Numbered from the stretch's first letter, positions 35,333-49,255 are shown. The stretch: 64,000 bases of DNA from Desmodus rotundus (GCF_022682495.2 NC_071397.1:32813427-32877426); one strand, 5' to 3'. Numbers and translations: made by a program. Notes: generated from the sequence alone by a model not told the origin.

Positions 35333-38300
35333 ATGGCAATGAATAAGTACCTATCAATAATAACCTTAAATGTAAATGGATTAAATGCCCCAATCAAAAG
35401 ACATAGAATAGCTGAATGGATAAGAAAACATGACCCACACATATGCTGCCTACAAGAGACCCACCTCAGAACAAAAGACCTACACAGACTGAAAGTGAAG
35501 GGCTGGAAACAAATATTCCAAGCAAATGGACAGGAAAAAAAAAAGCAGGGGTAGCAATACTCATAGCAGACAAAATAGACTTCAAAAAGGAGCCATAAAA
35601 AGAGACCCAGAAGGTCACTTCATAATACTCAGGGAAGAAAGGATCCATCAAGAAGACATAAACATTGTAAATATATATGCACCCAACATAGGAACACCCA
35701 AACACATAAAGAAAATCTTGGAGGACTTCAAGAAAGATATTGACAGCAACACAATGATGGTAGGGGATTTTAACAGCCCACTGTCAAAAATGGACAGATC
35801 TTCCAAAAAAAATATCAACAAAGATAATGTGGCATTCGACAATACCCTAGATCAAGTGGACTTAAATGACATATAGAAAGCCTTTCATCAAAATACACAT
35901 TCTTTTCAAGTGTACATGGAAGTTTTTCAAAGATAGACCACATGATAGGACACAAAGCAAGCCTCAACAAATTCAAGAAAATTGAAATCATATCAAGTAA
36001 TTTCTCTGACCACAAGGAACTGAAACTAGAAACCAACCCCAGAGGAAAAAAACTCAAAACACTCAAAATCATGGAGATTGAATAGCATGCTATTAAACAA
36101 TGAATAGGTCAAGAATGAGACTAAGGAAGAAATCAAAAAGTGTTTGGAAACAAATAAAAATGAACTCACAACAATTAAAAACTTATGGGACACAGTGAAG
36201 GCAGTCCTGAGAGGGAAGTTCATAGTGATGCAGGCCTACCAAAAAAAGATAGAAACATTTCAAACAAACAACCTAACCATATGCCTACAAGAACTCGAGG
36301 AACAACAACAAAGACAGCCCAGAGCAAGTAGAAGGAAGGAAATAACCAAGATCAGAGCAGAGTTAAATGACATAGAGACTAAAAGCACAATTGTAAGGAT
36401 CAATGAATCCAGGAGCTGACTCTTTGAAAAGATAAACAAAGTCGACAAGCCCTTAAGCAGGCTCATCAAGAAAAAAAGACAGAAGGCCCAAATAAACACA
36501 ATCTGAAATGAAAGAGGAGAGATTACAACTGATACCACAGAAATACAAAGGATTGTAAGAAATTACTATGAAGAACTGTATGCCAAGAAATTTGAAAACC
36601 TAGGTGAAATGGACAAATTTCTACAAAAATATAATCTTCCAAAACTGAATGAAGAAGAAGCAGAAAACCTGAACAGATGAATAACAGCTGATGAAATGAA
36701 GCAGTCATCAAAAAACTCCCAACACACAAAAGTCCCAACCAGACAATTTCACAGGAGAATTCTACAAAGCACTTAAGGGAGGGCTAACTCCTATCGGTCA
36801 CAGACTATTCCAAAAAATCCAAGAAGATGGAACACTCCCAAACTCTTTTTATGAAACCAGCATCATCCTAATCCCAAAACCAGATAAATACATAACAAAG
36901 GAAGAAAACTTCAGGCCAATATCACGGATGAACACAGATGCTAAAATTCTCAACAAGATATTGGCAAACCACATCCAGCAATACGTTAAAAAGATCATAC
37001 ACCATGATCAAGTGGAATTCATCCCAGGGATACAAGGGTGGTACAATATTCACAAATCATAAACATAATACATCACATAAACAAAACGAAACACAAAAAT
37101 CACATGATCATATCAATAGATGCAGAAAAAGCATTTGATAAGGTACAACACCCATTTATGATCAAAACACTTAGCAAAGTGGGAACAGAGGGAACATTCC
37201 ACAACCTAATATAGGCCATATATGAGAGACCTACAGCCAACATCATACTCAATGGACAAAAACTTAGAGCTTTCCCACTAAGATTAAGAACAGGACCAGG
37301 ATGTCTGTTTTCACCATTCCTATCAACATAGTATTGGAAGTCCTAGCCACAGCAATCAGACAAGAAAAAGAAATAAAAGGCATCCAAATTGGAAATGAGG
37401 AAGCAAAACTGTCATTGTTTGCAGATGACATGATAGTATACCTGGAAAATCCTATAGACTCCACCAAAAAACTACTTGACCTAATAAGTGAATTTGGGAA
37501 AACAGCTGCATACAAAGTCAATACTCAGAAATCAAAGACATTTTTGTACACCAACAATGAAATGTCAGAAACAGAAATCAGGAAAAAAACCATTTGATAT
37601 AGCAACAAGAAAAATAAAGTACCTAGGAATAAACCTAACCAAGGAGGTAAAAGACCTGTACTCAGAAAACTACACAACACTGAAGAAAGAAATTAAGGAA
37701 GACACAGACAAATGGAAGCATGTACCATGCTCATGGATTGAAAGAATTAGTATCATCAAAATGGCCATACTACCCAAAGCAATTTATAGATTCAATCCAA
37801 TACCTATTAAAGTGCTGATGACATATTTCACAGATACAGAACAAACATTTCAGAAATTTATTTGGAACCGTAAATGACCCCGAATAGCTGCAGCAATTTT
37901 GAGAAAGAAGAACAAATTAGGAGGGATCCCAATACTTGATATCAAACTGTATTACAAGGCCACTGTAATCAAAACAGCCTGATACTGGCATAAAAACAGG
38001 CACATAGACCAGTGGAACAGGACAGAGAGCCCAGAAATAAACCCAAGTCTCTATGCTCAATTAATATTTGACAAAGGGGAAAGAAGCATAAAATGGAGTG
38101 AAAATAGCCTCTTCAACAAATGGTGTTGGGAGATCTGGATAGCTACATGCAAAAAAATGAAACTCGATCACCATCTTACACCCTACACAAAAATAAAGTC
38201 AAGGTGGATAAAAGACTTAAATATAAGTCCTGACACCACAAGAGTCCTAGAGGAAAGCATCGGCAGGAAAATCTCAGACATTCCACACAGCAACATCTTC

Positions 38301-39141
38301 ACTGATATGTCCCCTAAAGCAAGGGACATAAAGGAAAGAATAAACAAATGGGACCCCATCAAATTAAAAAGCTTCTGCATGGCTAAAGAAAACAGCATTA
38401 AAATAAAAAGAGAACCAACAGTATGGGAAAACATATTTGCCAATGATACCTCAGACAAGGGTTTGATCTCCAAAATATATCAAGAACTCACATGACTCCA
38501 CTCCAGGAAGACAAACAACCCAATTAAAAAGTGGGCAAAGGACTTGAACAGACACTTCTCCAAGGAGGACATACAGAGGGCCCAGAGACATATGAAAAGA
38601 TGCTCAGCATCACTAGCCATCAGAGATGCTAATTAAAACCACAATGAGAGACCACTTCACACCAGTCAGAATGGCCATCATAAACAAATCAACAAACAAG
38701 TGTTGGAGTGGTTGTGGAGAAAAGGGAACCCTAGTGCACTGTTGGTGGGAATTCAGACTGGTGCAGCAACTGTGGAAAACAGTATGGAATTTCCTCAGAA
38801 AAATAAAAATTGAATTGCCTTTTGACCTGGCAATTCTGCTGCTGGGATTATACCCTATGAGCCCCGAGACACCAATCCAAAAGAACCTATGCACCCCAAT
38901 GTTCATAGCGGCACAATTTACAATAACCAAGTGCTGGAAGCAACCTAAGTGCCCATCAGTAAATGAGTGGATCAAAAGACTATGGTACATTTACACAATG
39001 GAATACTATGCAGCAGAGAGAAAGAAGGAGCTCCTATCCTGTGTGACAGCATGGATGGAACTGGAGAGCATTATACTAAGTGAAATAATTCAGGCAGTGA
39101 TGGACAAATACCATATGATCTCACCTTTAAGTGGAACATAA
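35333..39141 (+). pseudogene. L1 ORF2 (endonuclease and reverse transcriptase), broken
   Basis: The endonuclease domain starts at 35333 with the 'LNVNGLN' block (catalytic Asn) and 'QETH' (catalytic Glu). A frameshift near 35540 moves to the next frame with 'NIYAPN' and 'VGDFNSP' (catalytic Asp and Asn). 'SDHKEL' near 36006 holds the catalytic His. The reverse transcriptase shows 'ILIPKPDK' near 36874 and the active-site FADD motif at 37418-37429. The C-terminal part (38626-39141, 171 codons) has a zinc-knuckle-like C-x3-C-x7-H-x4 pattern, but the last Cys is Phe (38752-38754). Stops and frameshifts occur throughout, for example near 35874, 36417, 37060 and 37595. An intact ORF2 is about 1,275 residues. 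It is surely inactive. Confidence 0.9.
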
Positions 39142-39412
39142 TCAACAAAACAAAAAAGCAAACAAAATATAACCAGAGACATTGAAATTAAGAATAATCT
39201 AACAATAACCAGAAGGGAGTGGGGAGGGAACAATAGGGGGAAGGGTTGTGAGGAACTACTATAAAGGACACATGGACAAAACCAAGGGGGAGGGTGGAAG
39301 CAAGGGAGGGAGGGAGGTTTAGCTGGGGGTAGGGGGAGTGGTGGGAGGCAAATGCAGACAACTGTAATTGAACAACAGTAAAATAATTTTTAAAAATATG
39401 TGTTATTTTCAT
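39142..39412 (+). other. L1 3' UTR and A-rich end
   Basis: After the ORF2 stop come 'aacataatcaacaaaac', a G-rich stretch of 'ggggg' and 'gggaggg' runs (39215-39350) able to form G-quadruplexes, 'caactgtaattgaacaac' and a short A-rich end. The G-rich part is a conserved trait of mammalian L1 3' UTRs. The same end recurs on the minus strand at 14615-14878. Confidence 0.85.
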
Positions 39413-40081
39413 AACTAACTATTTTCATTACTTTTTAGAGTTTGAATATAGTTATGTTAGTAAATTAAGTTAAGGTTGAGCCCACTAAAATTCTCGGGGT
39501 AGGACACTTTCAATATTTTGGAAATTTTAATTAAGTTTATTTTCTACTTTAGGATTAAATAAATGTTTCATGAGACTGGATTGAAAAAAATCTCAACATA
39601 AACTGATGTCAGTTTAGTCTTTTTGCTTTGGTAAAATGCCATTATATGTTACTTCTCTCCAGGTTTTGTTGTCCGGCTTCTGTTATTCTGTTCCCAAGAT
39701 AATCTCACTCACCCTTATCTCTTTACTAATAAATCCTTCAGATCATTATTCATAAAATATTAAATAGAGTATATCTTTAACAAATATAGGATGAATTAAT
39801 GAAATTTCAAACTCTTTTAAATATTTTTATTTCAAACTTTTATGTCTTGTTGTGTTACATATCCCAAACATTATCCATCCAATCTAGTTTCCATATAGAC
39901 ACCAAACATTTATTTACCACTCCTCTGGATACTATGTTCCAGAATTACATGTCCTATTCCAATTCCACTTCTGCAAAATGGAAATAATAATATCTTTATC
40001 ACCAGGTATTACAAAGAATAGGAGAAATAATTTATATAGAGTGTCAGTAAGTACTGAACTAGTGAGTTATATCTCCAAAAC
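39413..40081. other. Unassigned sequence
   Basis: No gene or repeat recognised. Confidence 0.5.
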
Positions 40082-40291
40082 CAGAGGTCAGCACATTATA
40101 GTCCATGGATAAAGCCATGTTCATAAGCTTTTGTTAAAAAAGTTTTATTGGAACACAGTCATGATTACTTGTTATATGTTGTCTGTGGCTACTATGATGG
40201 TAGTAGAGCTGATTAGTTGTAATGGAGACCATATAGCTCACAAAGCCAATAACGTTACCATCTGGTCCTTTACAGAAAAGTTTGTCTACTA
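40082..40291 (-). mobile_element. hAT-Charlie-like non-autonomous element
   Basis: Left end 'cagaggtcagcacattat' and right end 'cagaaaagtttgtctacta' are recognisable inverted hAT ends. Inside are 'gttttattggaacacagtc', 'tgttgtctgtggctac' and 'tagctcacaaagcc', the order of a common mammalian MER1-group element read in reverse. No transposase. About 210 bp. Confidence 0.7.
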
Positions 40292-41964
40292 GCATTTCCC
40301 AAACTACACGGATCTTAATACTCATTATATATTGAAGCACTTATTATATAGATAAATTTTCATTCCTCTCTATGGATTCTGATTAAAGAGATTGAGGATA
40401 AGGTCATCTGAATTGTCACTGAGGAAGACCTGAGCAGAACAAAAAAGGACAAAAATTGACTAAAGTGTACATTCTAATCTTTGGGCAAAACTTTAAAGGA
40501 AGAGATTTTACACTGAGTATAGATATCTCAGCATTACACCAATTAAAATCATGAAGAGAGGACTCAAATAACACAGTACAGGCCATTGAGAAGGCTAGAT
40601 AACCTTCATTAAGAAGAAAAAAGAACTGAGCCAAACCGTGATAGAGTTATAAGCATTTTAAATTTGATAAAAAGGCTTTCTCAAGAGTCTTAGCATGTTA
40701 GTAACAGGGCAAAAGCGTAAGAAATAAAAGAACTAGTAGAACATACTTTTAAATAACTGAAATCTTGCTAAGTTATAGCGTATACTCAGCTAAATGATGG
40801 ACCTTTATTAATCCTACAGAAATCAAAATCAGTCCAGCATTGATGGTCGTGAAGACACTTGCTTTGAGGAGCAGTGAGAAGAAATCTCAGACCCACCTTT
40901 CATGTCTACATGGGGCCCTAGAGACAACATCCCAGATTGTGCGGGGTACTTGCTCTCTAATTAGGAAGAAGTAAGAAATTTGGAATACCTGGCTAGAGAT
41001 GGGGTGAGAAGGTGCCATGAAACCAAGCCATGGCTGTTGCTTGAGTAATTAGTCATCCTACCCTGAGACAGCACTCAGAGAATCTTTCTAGGAATATGCT
41101 TGATGACAGTAAACTTTCTGGCAAGTCTGGGGACCATATGGAGTAGAAAAAACCCTATGTATACTGAGTGCTACATTGGGACTCTTGCAGCTTTTCCTCC
41201 GAGAGTTTGGGAATAAAATCATTAGTGGGAGCCTTTGCTACACTAATTCAGTTTAATGTATTCACAACCATTTATAGAAAGGCCTTAGGCACCTTCTTCA
41301 CACTTCTCTTTCTTCCATAACTTTTCCTGGACCTATCAAGTCCACCTCTGTAATCTTTCACTTACATAAAGCTTGATTTAATCTGAACAAGTAAATTTGT
41401 TTCCTAAGATGCCATGCACAAGCAGGATGGAATCTGTATGAAAAACATATAAAATTGTATTTTTAATCAGAAAAGAATTTTCCTGGCAATGGATTTAATT
41501 CACTCACTCAAACCCACCCTCCTTCATAAGCAATGCCTAATCATCAAATGGTTTTCTTTATTTATTTTGCCATTTAAAAATTTAACGTCTACCAAAGATC
41601 TGCTTTCAATTTTTAGAAACCATGCCTTTTTTCTTTGAATATTTTCAAGTCTTGAAATAAAACAACATAGAAAATGACTTTAAATAGAAATGGAGAGTGG
41701 CTTCATCACTCAAGCAAAGCTCATGCAGTCGTGCATGTGTGCTTATCCCGAGGCCCTCGAGTGCTTTGGAAACAACTCCATATAAACCTCTAAATTTATA
41801 TATTCAAATCCTTTTAACCCCTGGCATTTGTCTTTTGGTGTGTATATGTATTACCTAACTTGTATATCATATGTGCATGTGGTTTTTGCCCATCTCCACT
41901 TTCCACTTTCTTCTCCACTCAGAGAAGCTCAGAACCAGGAGACATTATCAGTGGCTCAAGGTGA
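40292..41964. other. Unassigned intergenic sequence
   Basis: No gene found. Only short chance frames. Confidence 0.5.
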
Positions 41965-42455
41965 TGATTTTAAAACATGTCTGTAGAAGTTTCAACACTC
42001 TTGCCACCAGAGATATGTGTGCTTTTGTGATTGTTTAAGTTAATAGACATGGTGGAAGTGGTGCTCTGTGGCTTCAGAGGTCATATCATGAAAGGAGATG
42101 CAGCTTCTGCTTGGCTCTCTCAAGACATTCACATACAGGAAAGCCAACTACCACGTGGGCAGGTGAATTGTCCTGAAGTGGCTGTGCTGTGAGAAAGGCC
42201 AAGCTAGCGTATTTGAAAGATCACATGAAGAGACAGAGATGCCCAGTGAGCTTCTGACTGATACCACGCCCTGTTCCAGTTTCACTCACCATCCCATCTA
42301 TCTGCAGTTGTTTGATACACCCCAATCCAAAACTCCCACCCAAGATCTGCCCCAATTCTTGACCCACAGAAACTGTCAGAAATGGTAAACTAATTTTTTT
42401 AAGCCGTGAAATTTTGAGGAATTTATTTCACAGCAGTAAATAATTGAAACATTCA
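41965..42455 (+). repeat. MLT1-like solo LTR
   Basis: Carries the MaLR block order: 'tttaagttaatagacatgg', 'ggtgctctgtggcttcag', 'gcttctgcttggctctctc', 'gaagagacagagatgccc', 'gaaactgtcagaaatgg' and the terminal 'cacagcagtaaataattg'. It is diverged, with no internal genes next to it. Confidence 0.7.
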
Positions 42456-43289
42456 GGTGAACTTTGCTTTTTGTTAGTTCTAGCTGTGTGGGACACTTTG
42501 GGACTGGGAACCCTCCATTAGCCTGTAAGCCACAGTGGCAGTGCACACTGGCAGTAATGAATTTCTTTATAAAGAATAATAAAGTGATGCACAAGGTTGG
42601 CCATACCTTCCCCCAAACTGTTCTGTATTCAATATTTTTACTGGGTTTATTCATAGGCTTTCAAAAGAACTCTGGAGACAGGCTCAATTAAGCTCTATAC
42701 CTACCATAGCAAAAAATTATGTTGATTTGTATTTGTGGCAGAACCAGCTCCAGTTGAATTGACTCAATTCACTCAGGATTTTGATGGGCTCGGGTTTAAA
42801 TTAATACTCAACTACTTATTAGTCATTTCACCATGGACATGCTGCTTTCAAAAGAGGTAACGTTATCCAAGCACTTGGATAATGTCGGAAGCACCAGCAA
42901 CAAGTGCCCAAACGTGAGTTTTAGGTTGGAGTCATAAGCATGATGGGGGATGGATTGGAGGTTTTTATGAGGATGTGGATTAGGAGGGACAAAGTTGATG
43001 GATAATTTACATTAAGCAGGTGGATAGCAGTGAACAGGATCAGCATGCATTTAGTTTCTTGAGTTACCTATACTCCAATTAGTGTGTAAAAATTGTTTAC
43101 ATTAAAAATATTTACTAAATATTTATATTGGTTATTTTAATCATTGCTGGTTTTACAAGTTAGGGTGTATTGTGAAGGCCCTCCTTATCTGGAAAAACCT
43201 AACTGGTTGGTTCTCAACACCATAAACCTGGTTGCAAAGAGCTGTTTGTGTGTTGAATTATGAAATAATTGTTGTTTAATTGTTAACCA
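42456..43289. other. Unassigned sequence
   Basis: No gene or repeat recognised. Confidence 0.5.
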
Positions 43290-43455
43290 GTGTTTATAAA
43301 AGTTTAACATCAACACCACCTGCAGTACTTTTTAAAAATTGAGATTCTTGGACCTCACCGCTGATGTACTAAATGTGAGTCTCTCAGAGGGAGGTTCTGA
43401 TATCTGTATTTTGAGGAGCTCTCCAAGAAGCTGTGAGAAACTCTGCTGGAAAACC
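43290..43455 (+). repeat. MER5A-like hAT element
   Basis: Blocks 'catcaacaccacctgcagta', 'gagattcttggacctcacc', 'gaggttctgatatctgtat' and 'ttgaggagctctcc' match the layout of MER5A, a short Charlie-type element. The ends are eroded. Confidence 0.6.
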
Positions 43456-44085
43456 ATTACAGAGGCCAAAGTGATGGGTAACAGTCCCATTAAAAGTGTT
43501 TGTCATCTCAGTTTCACCTTATGCCCTCATGAATGCTTGTTAATTTGTATTTATGTCTCCTTGGTACCCTCCCTTTTTTAAAATTCCCTTCCATCCTCAA
43601 ATCTCCACTCTTTGTCCTTCTTACATCCTACTCTACTGGAAATTTTTCTTCTTACTTTATGAAGAAGGTAGAATTCATTGAAAGGAACTTTCTTTGAATT
43701 CCCATTTTAATTGTATTCTCAGTCTGGCTGAGGACTGGATGTCTGTTTTCTTCATGTGATTCTGACACAAGTCTGTGGCTGAAGTCAACGACTTTAATTC
43801 TCTTCAGTTTTCATTTTTCTCAGCTGTGGAACATGGAAATATACCATACATCTCCTAACCAAAATCAGAATTATTGATCTGTCATAAGAGACCCTTAATA
43901 AAGTAGATGTGATGTGGTCTCTTTGAGGAAGGACCTCAGTACACTATCAAAAATGTATATTGTTAATTTCATCCCAGCTTTCCCCCAAAGGATGAATGTG
44001 ATTTTATCAGGGTACATGTGTTTTTGGGGGAAAGGGAATAGTCAGACATCTTAGAGACCCCTGGACACCAACTCTGACCTGACAC
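43456..44085. other. Unassigned sequence
   Basis: No clear feature. The last 100 bases may be part of the retroviral fragment that follows. Confidence 0.4.
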
Positions 44086-44430
44086 TGATTCTGGGAGGCC
44101 CAAATGTCCCTGTGGTCCACCAGCCAGAGGAGTCTCACCATTGCCCCAGGGGGTCTCTGAACCCATACAGTGGTCTTCCTCCAGTTCCAGAATGCGTAAT
44201 TGGAATAGATGTGCTCAGCAGCTAGCAGATTTCCTTACCTGTGGCTATAATGGTGGAAAAGGCCAAGTAGAAGCCGCTAGAACTGCCTCTATCAGGGAAA
44301 AATGGTAAACCATAAACAACATGAACATCCCTGGACAAACTGCAGAAATTAGTGCCACTATCAAGGACCTGGAAGATGTAGGGATGGTGATTTGCACCAC
44401 ATCCCCAATCACCGTCCTGTTCAACTTACT
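44086..44430 (+). pseudogene. Endogenous retrovirus pol fragment (protease to RT junction)
   Basis: Translated in shifting frames, this resembles the short stretch of retroviral pol between the end of the protease and the start of reverse transcriptase. A Gly-Ile-Asp-type block lies near 44195-44215, and a 'GQTAEISATIKDLEDVG' block near 44335-44385 precedes where the RT fingers would begin. There are stops and frame changes. No LTR, gag or env lies next to it, so it is an isolated, ancient and inert relic. The class (ERVL or ERV1) is uncertain. Confidence 0.6.
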
Positions 44431-44519
44431 GGCTGCACACCTTGGGACTTCTTGCTTCCATAATCATGTGAGCCAATTCCTCATTTTTCAAAATTATATA
44501 TCACCCTTTACATAAATAA

Positions 44520-46284
44520 AAAGAAATACAAATAAAATAATCTGGTTAAAATAAAACATTCTGAATTACTTTAAAAATCAATTTATTGATTCTGATATTT
44601 TTTGACAAAATATTTTTTTGATGCCACCATAATTGTGGGTCATACAGGATTTCTTAGCAGACTTCACCATTGTCTCCAGGGTGTTCATTCAAGTTGGTGA
44701 TACTCATTAAACACATTTTCATGCTGGCCCTTTCTTAATATTTCCAAAAATGCCAAGTAAGACAAACAAGTATGCCATGACTATCAAATGACTGATAACA
44801 ATTTTTCAGACAATATTGATCAAAACACATTCTTACATCAGAGATGTTAAAATATGAAAAATGTATAGCTTAGAATAGATGAAATTTTAACAACTTCAAT
44901 AGATATTCTTACCATTATGTTGATGAGATGATCATGAAGATGATGAGCATTAGCTGAGAGATATGTCTTTGTGTGTGTTTATGTATTTTGGAACACATTG
45001 ATGCACTGTTGGAGAATTGATGGAGGGGCTAAGAAACCTCTGCAAAATAAACATGAAAACCAATAGCCTGAGATGTCATCTGATAAAACTTTTACCTTCA
45101 CATCTAACAGTGACCAACCTTCAGGATATTAATAGTGCTGCTAAAGCTTGATTTCTGATGCCACACAAGTTAAATATTTTTATTCGTAGTACTAACACTG
45201 AAAGCAGAACATAGTTATCACTGCTTTTGGCAGATAATTTTTGGGTAATATTCTTCATGAAAAAAATCAATCTTTCAATTGTAGAATTTCAGTATCTTGG
45301 GGTGTCTTTCTTTTGGATATACTCTTTTACATTCTATATTTATCTGTTCTTTTTCTTTATAGTTCCTATTGAAAAATAAGAAAATTCTATTCCAAAAATA
45401 AAAACAAACTGAAATGGAGTGTCCAGACCATCACGATGAGGGCCATTTAGACCTATTCACTTTTCAGCAACTGGATAGCATTCCTGTACAAATATTCTGT
45501 ATTTAGTTTGAAGCTTGTTCAGTTAATATTATTGTTCTTCTATTTCCTACATATGATGTACTTGTGCCAGTGAAGCCAAATAATACACTTTCCAGATGGT
45601 AAAACTTTCTGTAGAAAGTATTGTGGTAGCAGACCTGGCCAGCAGACTCCACCAACTCTTCCTTGTGCAACTCCATTGGGAATAAATTAGATTAGGCATG
45701 GCCTCCAGGAATGCAGTCAAGGTCAAATTTCTCCGTTAATTCTGCAAAAACAACAGTTCTGAAGAGAAAGAGTACACTGCATAAATTCTGAGTTTCTTTT
45801 CATTGGAAATTTTCAAATCATCCAGAGAATCTCATGTGGTTAATAGTGATCCAGAAGCAAGTCTTAATTTTTATTTTATTTCAAAATCTCTAGTAGCTTC
45901 CTAAGTCGTTTTATTAGAATTATATCATCTTCGCTTATCTCAAACTATTATCCTGGCTAGGGATCCCTCCCTTTCTTTGTTTCCTTGCTATATATGTAGG
46001 TGTGGAGCAAGAATAAACAGAGTTTTGTTTCATTATTTGCTAGTCTAGAAATCAGGTTATGAATGTTTAGAAGGTAGCTAAAATTTCTTGAATCATCGCA
46101 AAAATTCAAAATGAAAAGATTTAATTTCCCTCTTAGATTGCCTACAATTTTCACATCTGGCTATTTGAAATTATCTTGATCTATCAAAAAAGGAGAGCAG
46201 CACAGGGAGCCAAAGCCATCCTGCTGAGTAACTCCTGACAGGCAGGGAGCTCCAGTTGATAAATAGATTACATTCCAAAGGGGA
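44520..46284. other. Unassigned AT-rich intergenic sequence
   Basis: No gene or repeat recognised in about 1.7 kb. Confidence 0.5.
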
Positions 46285-46470
46285 ATCACAGGCCATCTGC
46301 TTCATTCATTTATGGATTCATGTATCCATTCACTCATTCATCGCTTTTGGGGAGAGAGTTTACTTTGATGGGCCCTGAGAATGCAAGGAGAAACACACCA
46401 CCGTTCTTGGTTTTAAGGGTTTTACCCTCCAATAGGGGGAGAAAGGTATGAAAACAAGAAAGAGCTATGA
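46285..46470 (+). repeat. L2/MIR-class relic
   Basis: 'cattcatttatggattcatg' and 'tccattcactcattcatcg' followed by a 'gggccctgagaatgcaagg' block is the usual ancient LINE2/MIR-type sequence. Low-resolution call. Confidence 0.45.
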
Positions 46471-49255
46471 AATAGTTTAGATACCACAGAGAAGAAACAG
46501 GATATCTAGGAGTGTGATGGAGAGAATAGCCAGTTCTTCCAGGGGAGTCATAAAAAGCTGAAAAATGAACTGCTGTCTTAAAAAATGAGCCAATGTTTCC
46601 CAATCACCTCATCTAGGAAATCCATCCCTAACTGGATTGAGGGTATGGGTGGAAGCAAGGGAAGGGACTGGAGGATGTGAGCAGATGCCCAAATGCATTC
46701 TACTTCCATACATGTTCCCAGAACCATAGACGTTTATCTAAGTAACTAATGAGAGCATGCAGATTCATTCTAAAATAAAGATAGACCATGAAATACTTTA
46801 TTGACAATTCTAAAGCATTTTCTGTTGGGAACTTGGGAACCCTAAAAAATTTGTTGTTTGGAATTTATAATGCACACACAATAATAGTTAAGTTCCCAGT
46901 CTCCTCAACAAAAGATCAGTAAAACAGCTGAAATATAGTGAGAACATCACTACATTGTTTAATTCTTCAGCATAGGGAATGAGTAACTTAGGAGAAAGGG
47001 TGGAGAGTTTAATTTCACTATCTTTTTCAGCTACGTCTTTACAAATTCCCTGGACATCATTGGTGTCCCAACTGCCTCTATTCGTACTCCTCCACAAACT
47101 GACAACAGGACCTCTGCCTCTGCTGCTCCTTTCCCCGCATCAGGATGAACCTCTTCTAAACTTCCCTTAGGTGCCCATTTACCTTCCTTTCTGGGGAGTT
47201 TTAAAGCGCTCCCTTCTGGTGCTCCATGGACTCCTGCTGAAGGAACCCTGCGAAGTGCCGCCTGAGCGCTCCGCCTGAGCGCTCCACCTGCGCTCCAGAT
47301 TACTTTCTGCCCAAACTCCCTTTCCCTAGGGCAATCTGATTTTGGTTCCTAGCAAACAATCAATCTGACTGAGCTTGTTTCTCTGACACCCCATTATTTC
47401 CCAGAAGCATTTGTATTCATAGCTCAGATGAATTGGTGGAATTCTAAGCAATGATAAATATGGAAGGGATTATATCCAGGCTTTAGGAAGAAACACCCCT
47501 GTGAAATGGGGAGCTGGCACCGTTCAGGTCCCTGATTGTGCCAGGGAGACTGCCAAGTGGAGCTTCCTAACATTGTTGCAGCTTTTCAGAGTTTATCTTT
47601 ATCTAACATTTAGAACCCGTAAATTCTCTAAAAGTTTGAAGTATTTTCCACAGTATCACCAATAGCAGCAATAGCAGGAACTCAATAGCAATTTAAAAGG
47701 CAGTAGGGTAGGACGGGAAGAGGGCAGAAGAGGTTATAATGACCTTACTTTCAATAAAGATAAAGTCTTTCCCCAACAGAAATAATATTTGTAATCACAT
47801 TCACATAACATTTCTGGAACATGACACCCAAGTTTACTGTGGTCTGTTGAGAATACAGGAAATTGTGCATTCATTCATGAATTCATTTATGTGTTCGACA
47901 TTTTTTTCTGCTTCTTTTTTAAGTGTTTATTTCCTTTTTTTATTGAGTTACATAGTGGTATGACCTCTGAGATTCAAATAAAGATTTCCATACAGCTTTA
48001 TAAAGCCAAATTTCAGTGAGATCTCTTGCAAATATTGTTTATTTCTGTTGTACTGTAACATTTTATGCAAATTTTAAAAACCTAATTCATGTTTCTAAAC
48101 AAGAGATTCCTAAAAAATCAATAATAAAAGTGTTTGCATTCAATAAATTATTCTAAACATTTTTTTTAAATTACCACTTGGTAAACTTTAAAGTTATAAA
48201 CTATATTTAAAAATCAGATGATTGAATATGAGAGTTTTAACAATGTTAACAAAGACTTTGTCATTTGCTCAGAGAACTAAAATATGTTTTCCAATGAAAA
48301 TTATTTACCAAATATTTATTAAATACCTATTAAAAATAGTATTTGTCTACAGATAATTGCTCATGTTATTTGATTTTATTTCATTTTTTTGTCAGAAAGA
48401 AATAACTTTTCTAGTCTTTCACAGTGGATCTCCTAAGTTTGCTGTTCCCTTCCTGTACCAGGAAGGGGTGTGTTTGCTAACGTTACAACTATGGGGTTTT
48501 AACCTACCTCTTTCTTCCTAGCACCATAATTCTCAAACCATAAATGAAGATATCCTTTATAATGTAGAGCTTCGCAGATTTATATATAATGTAAACAGAA
48601 TGAACTTCAAACGCTTGCAATTTTGATGTAATTAAGTAAAGCAGACATAAAGTGGACCATTTCTTTTCATGAACCGATGACTTGTGGAACTTCAGCAGAG
48701 CCTTGTCTTTGTTAAATGGAACTGATATTCCAGAGATCATGATGAGGCTTAGTGAGTGTCAGTGAATTTTTCCATCTCTTGACATCTACTTAGAGAGTAG
48801 TGCATACCTAATGCCTAGTCCCCAGTCAGAACTTCTTGCCCTAAGTTATGTACAGGTAAACTACAGTGTTGGAAAAGAAAGAATGTTGGGTACCAAGAAA
48901 GTCACCCCTTCCTGCCTTCCAACTAGCTAAGTCAATCTCAGTCTCTACACTTATTTTCCAGATTCTTTATCAAAGGACCTTGGTTTTTAAGTAATTTCCT
49001 AAGAAAATCTAGTTCTTATGTTCTTGGTGGAATAGAAACAATCCAGGTTGAGAAGCTGGGACTTGAATCCAAAACTTGACAATTGCTAACAGATCACATA
49101 AACTCATTTTAGATTTGATAACATCATCTGTAAAACATGAATAAACAAATGTCTGCCTTTATAGGTTTGTCATGAGTAAAATGTTTAGCATCATGCCTGG
49201 TTCATAAAAGAGATGTGATAAATCAGTCATGGAAATGGCAGCAGTAGCAGAAAGT
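46471..49255. other. Unassigned intergenic sequence
   Basis: No gene recognised. It contains a small CpG-bearing direct repeat at 47258-47294 (13-bp unit ccgcctgagcgct, two exact copies plus a partial third). Confidence 0.5.

Larger units (their letters stand above)
32261..39412 (+). mobile_element. Near full-length L1 retrotransposon, inactive
   Basis: A 7.1-kb element with all L1 parts in order: GC-rich 5' UTR, ORF1, ORF2 with endonuclease, reverse transcriptase and C-terminal Cys/His region, 3' UTR with a G-rich stretch and an A-rich end. L1 copies itself by target-primed reverse transcription, using ORF1 protein to coat RNA and ORF2 to nick DNA and copy RNA. Both ORFs carry stops and frameshifts, so this copy cannot move on its own. 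It is younger than the L1M pieces around it. I could not find a target duplication, and the 5' border is set where the hAT-like sequence ends. Confidence 0.9.
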
